Shown: one piece after another, positions 5,375 to 5,585 of the stretch
Position numbering within the stretch: position 1 is the stretch's first letter
Layout: each line of letters begins with the position of its first letter
DNA from: JAPHTQ01 sp046484535
Lineage (GTDB): Bacteria; Pseudomonadota; Gammaproteobacteria; Thiohalomonadales; Thiohalomonadaceae
Length of the DNA stretch: 5,585 nt
Reading direction: 5' to 3'
Assembly (NCBI GenBank): GCA_046484535.1
Contig: JAWOIT010000059.1
Location: 1 to 5,585, forward strand
Position numbers and translations under genes: made by a program
The notes under the pieces: generated by a model
The model's input: the letters and a program-made list of their open reading frames with translations, nothing else
Told to the model about the DNA's origin: nothing
Database searches by the model: none

Positions 5375-5422
5375 CGTTCCCACGCTCTGCGTGGGAACGC
5401 CCCCTGCGACGCTCTGCGTCGT
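5375..5422. repeat. Twin hairpins sharing the core ACGCTCTGCGT
   Basis: The first hairpin has a 10-bp perfect stem, CGTTCCCACG (5375-5384) with CGTGGGAACG (5390-5399), and the loop CTCTG. The second, seven bases later, pairs GCGACG (5406-5411) with CGTCGT (5417-5422), five pairs plus one wobble, around the same CTCTG loop. The pair is of a type I recall as abundant between genes in many proteobacteria. It has no T-run, so it is not a standard terminator. It lies just past the stop codon of the partial gene at the right edge. Confidence 0.8.
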
Positions 5423-5451
5423 GTATACAGGCTATCGATGGTACTCGGCGT

Positions 5452-5585
5452 TTAGCGTGACGGCGCGTTGAGCATCGCGTTGAGCAGCTGAATAGAGGGT
5501 TCATCCTTGCCGATCTCTTCGACCGGGGTCCAGGACATGTCATTCTCCAGGCGGAAGGAACCGACAAATTCATGCGGCGGTTTAC
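5452..5585 (-). CDS. 3' end of an unidentified gene cut by the window edge
   Basis: Reading the minus strand in the frame that ends with TAA at 5452-5454 gives 43 residues with no internal stop, beginning KPPHEFVGSFRLEND and ending LLNAMLNAPSR. The mix of acidic, hydrophobic and aromatic residues (SWTPVEEIG, PSIQLLNAML) looks like a real soluble-protein C-terminus, with a likely helix at its end. The other minus-strand frame here, open from an ATG at 5573, continues through the repeat hairpins at 5375-5422 and has Arg/Ser/Cys-rich content, so it is judged a shadow. The gene continues past 5585; its start, length and function cannot be seen. It lies 219 bases upstream of the Rieske-GltS gene on the same strand, a gap filled with repeats, so co-transcription is possible but not shown. 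Confidence 0.7.
   Translation of the reverse strand, partial: KPPHEFVGSFRLENDMSWTPVEEIGKDEPSIQLLNAMLNAPSR

Noticed and set aside
5375..5422. CRISPR-like or terminator reading of the twin hairpins
   Set aside because: There are only two units, no spacers of uniform length, no direct repeat of CRISPR size, and no T-run after either stem.
5325..5573. Minus-strand open frame of 82 codons
   Set aside because: It is out of frame with the better partial gene at 5452-5585 and translates through the twin hairpins; its Arg/Cys/Ser content is that of a translated repeat.

Overview
The window looks like ordinary chromosomal DNA from a gammaproteobacterium. The MsrA is of the long E. coli type, one protein carries a DUF2914 domain of the kind seen in purple-sulfur and sulfur-oxidising gammaproteobacteria, and the intergenic repeats are of a style common in that class. 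The genus cannot be fixed from the sequence alone.

Layout. Positions 1-597 hold no convincing gene. They form a dense run of inverted repeats, most of them abutting one another, which looks like a mosaic of dispersed palindromic elements or a highly structured RNA. A strong minus-strand intrinsic terminator (603-636) follows, then a hairpin (654-690), then a small lipoprotein gene on the minus strand (720-1277). A divergent intergenic gap of 289 bp separates this from a plus-strand gene for an unrecognised protein with two membrane segments (1567-2172). That gene converges on msrA (2259-2891, minus). Another minus-strand terminator (2972-3006) ends an exported DUF2914 protein (3037-3546, minus). 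The largest gene (3649-5232, minus) encodes an N-terminal Rieske [2Fe-2S] domain fused to a glutamate-synthase-type FMN / [3Fe-4S] domain. Upstream of it are three tandem 7-bp repeats and a pair of hairpins sharing one core (5315-5422). The right edge cuts the 3' end of another minus-strand gene (5452-5585), of which only 43 residues are visible.

The genes mostly look like independent single-gene units, separated by terminators or by gaps of 86 to 289 bp. No operon is evident and no coherent multi-gene system can be argued. msrA is a protein-repair enzyme. The lipoprotein and the DUF2914 protein are envelope proteins of unknown role. The Rieske-GltS fusion is an orphan oxidoreductase with no glutaminase domain or GltD partner in view. 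The least explained items are that fusion and the palindrome mosaic at the left end.
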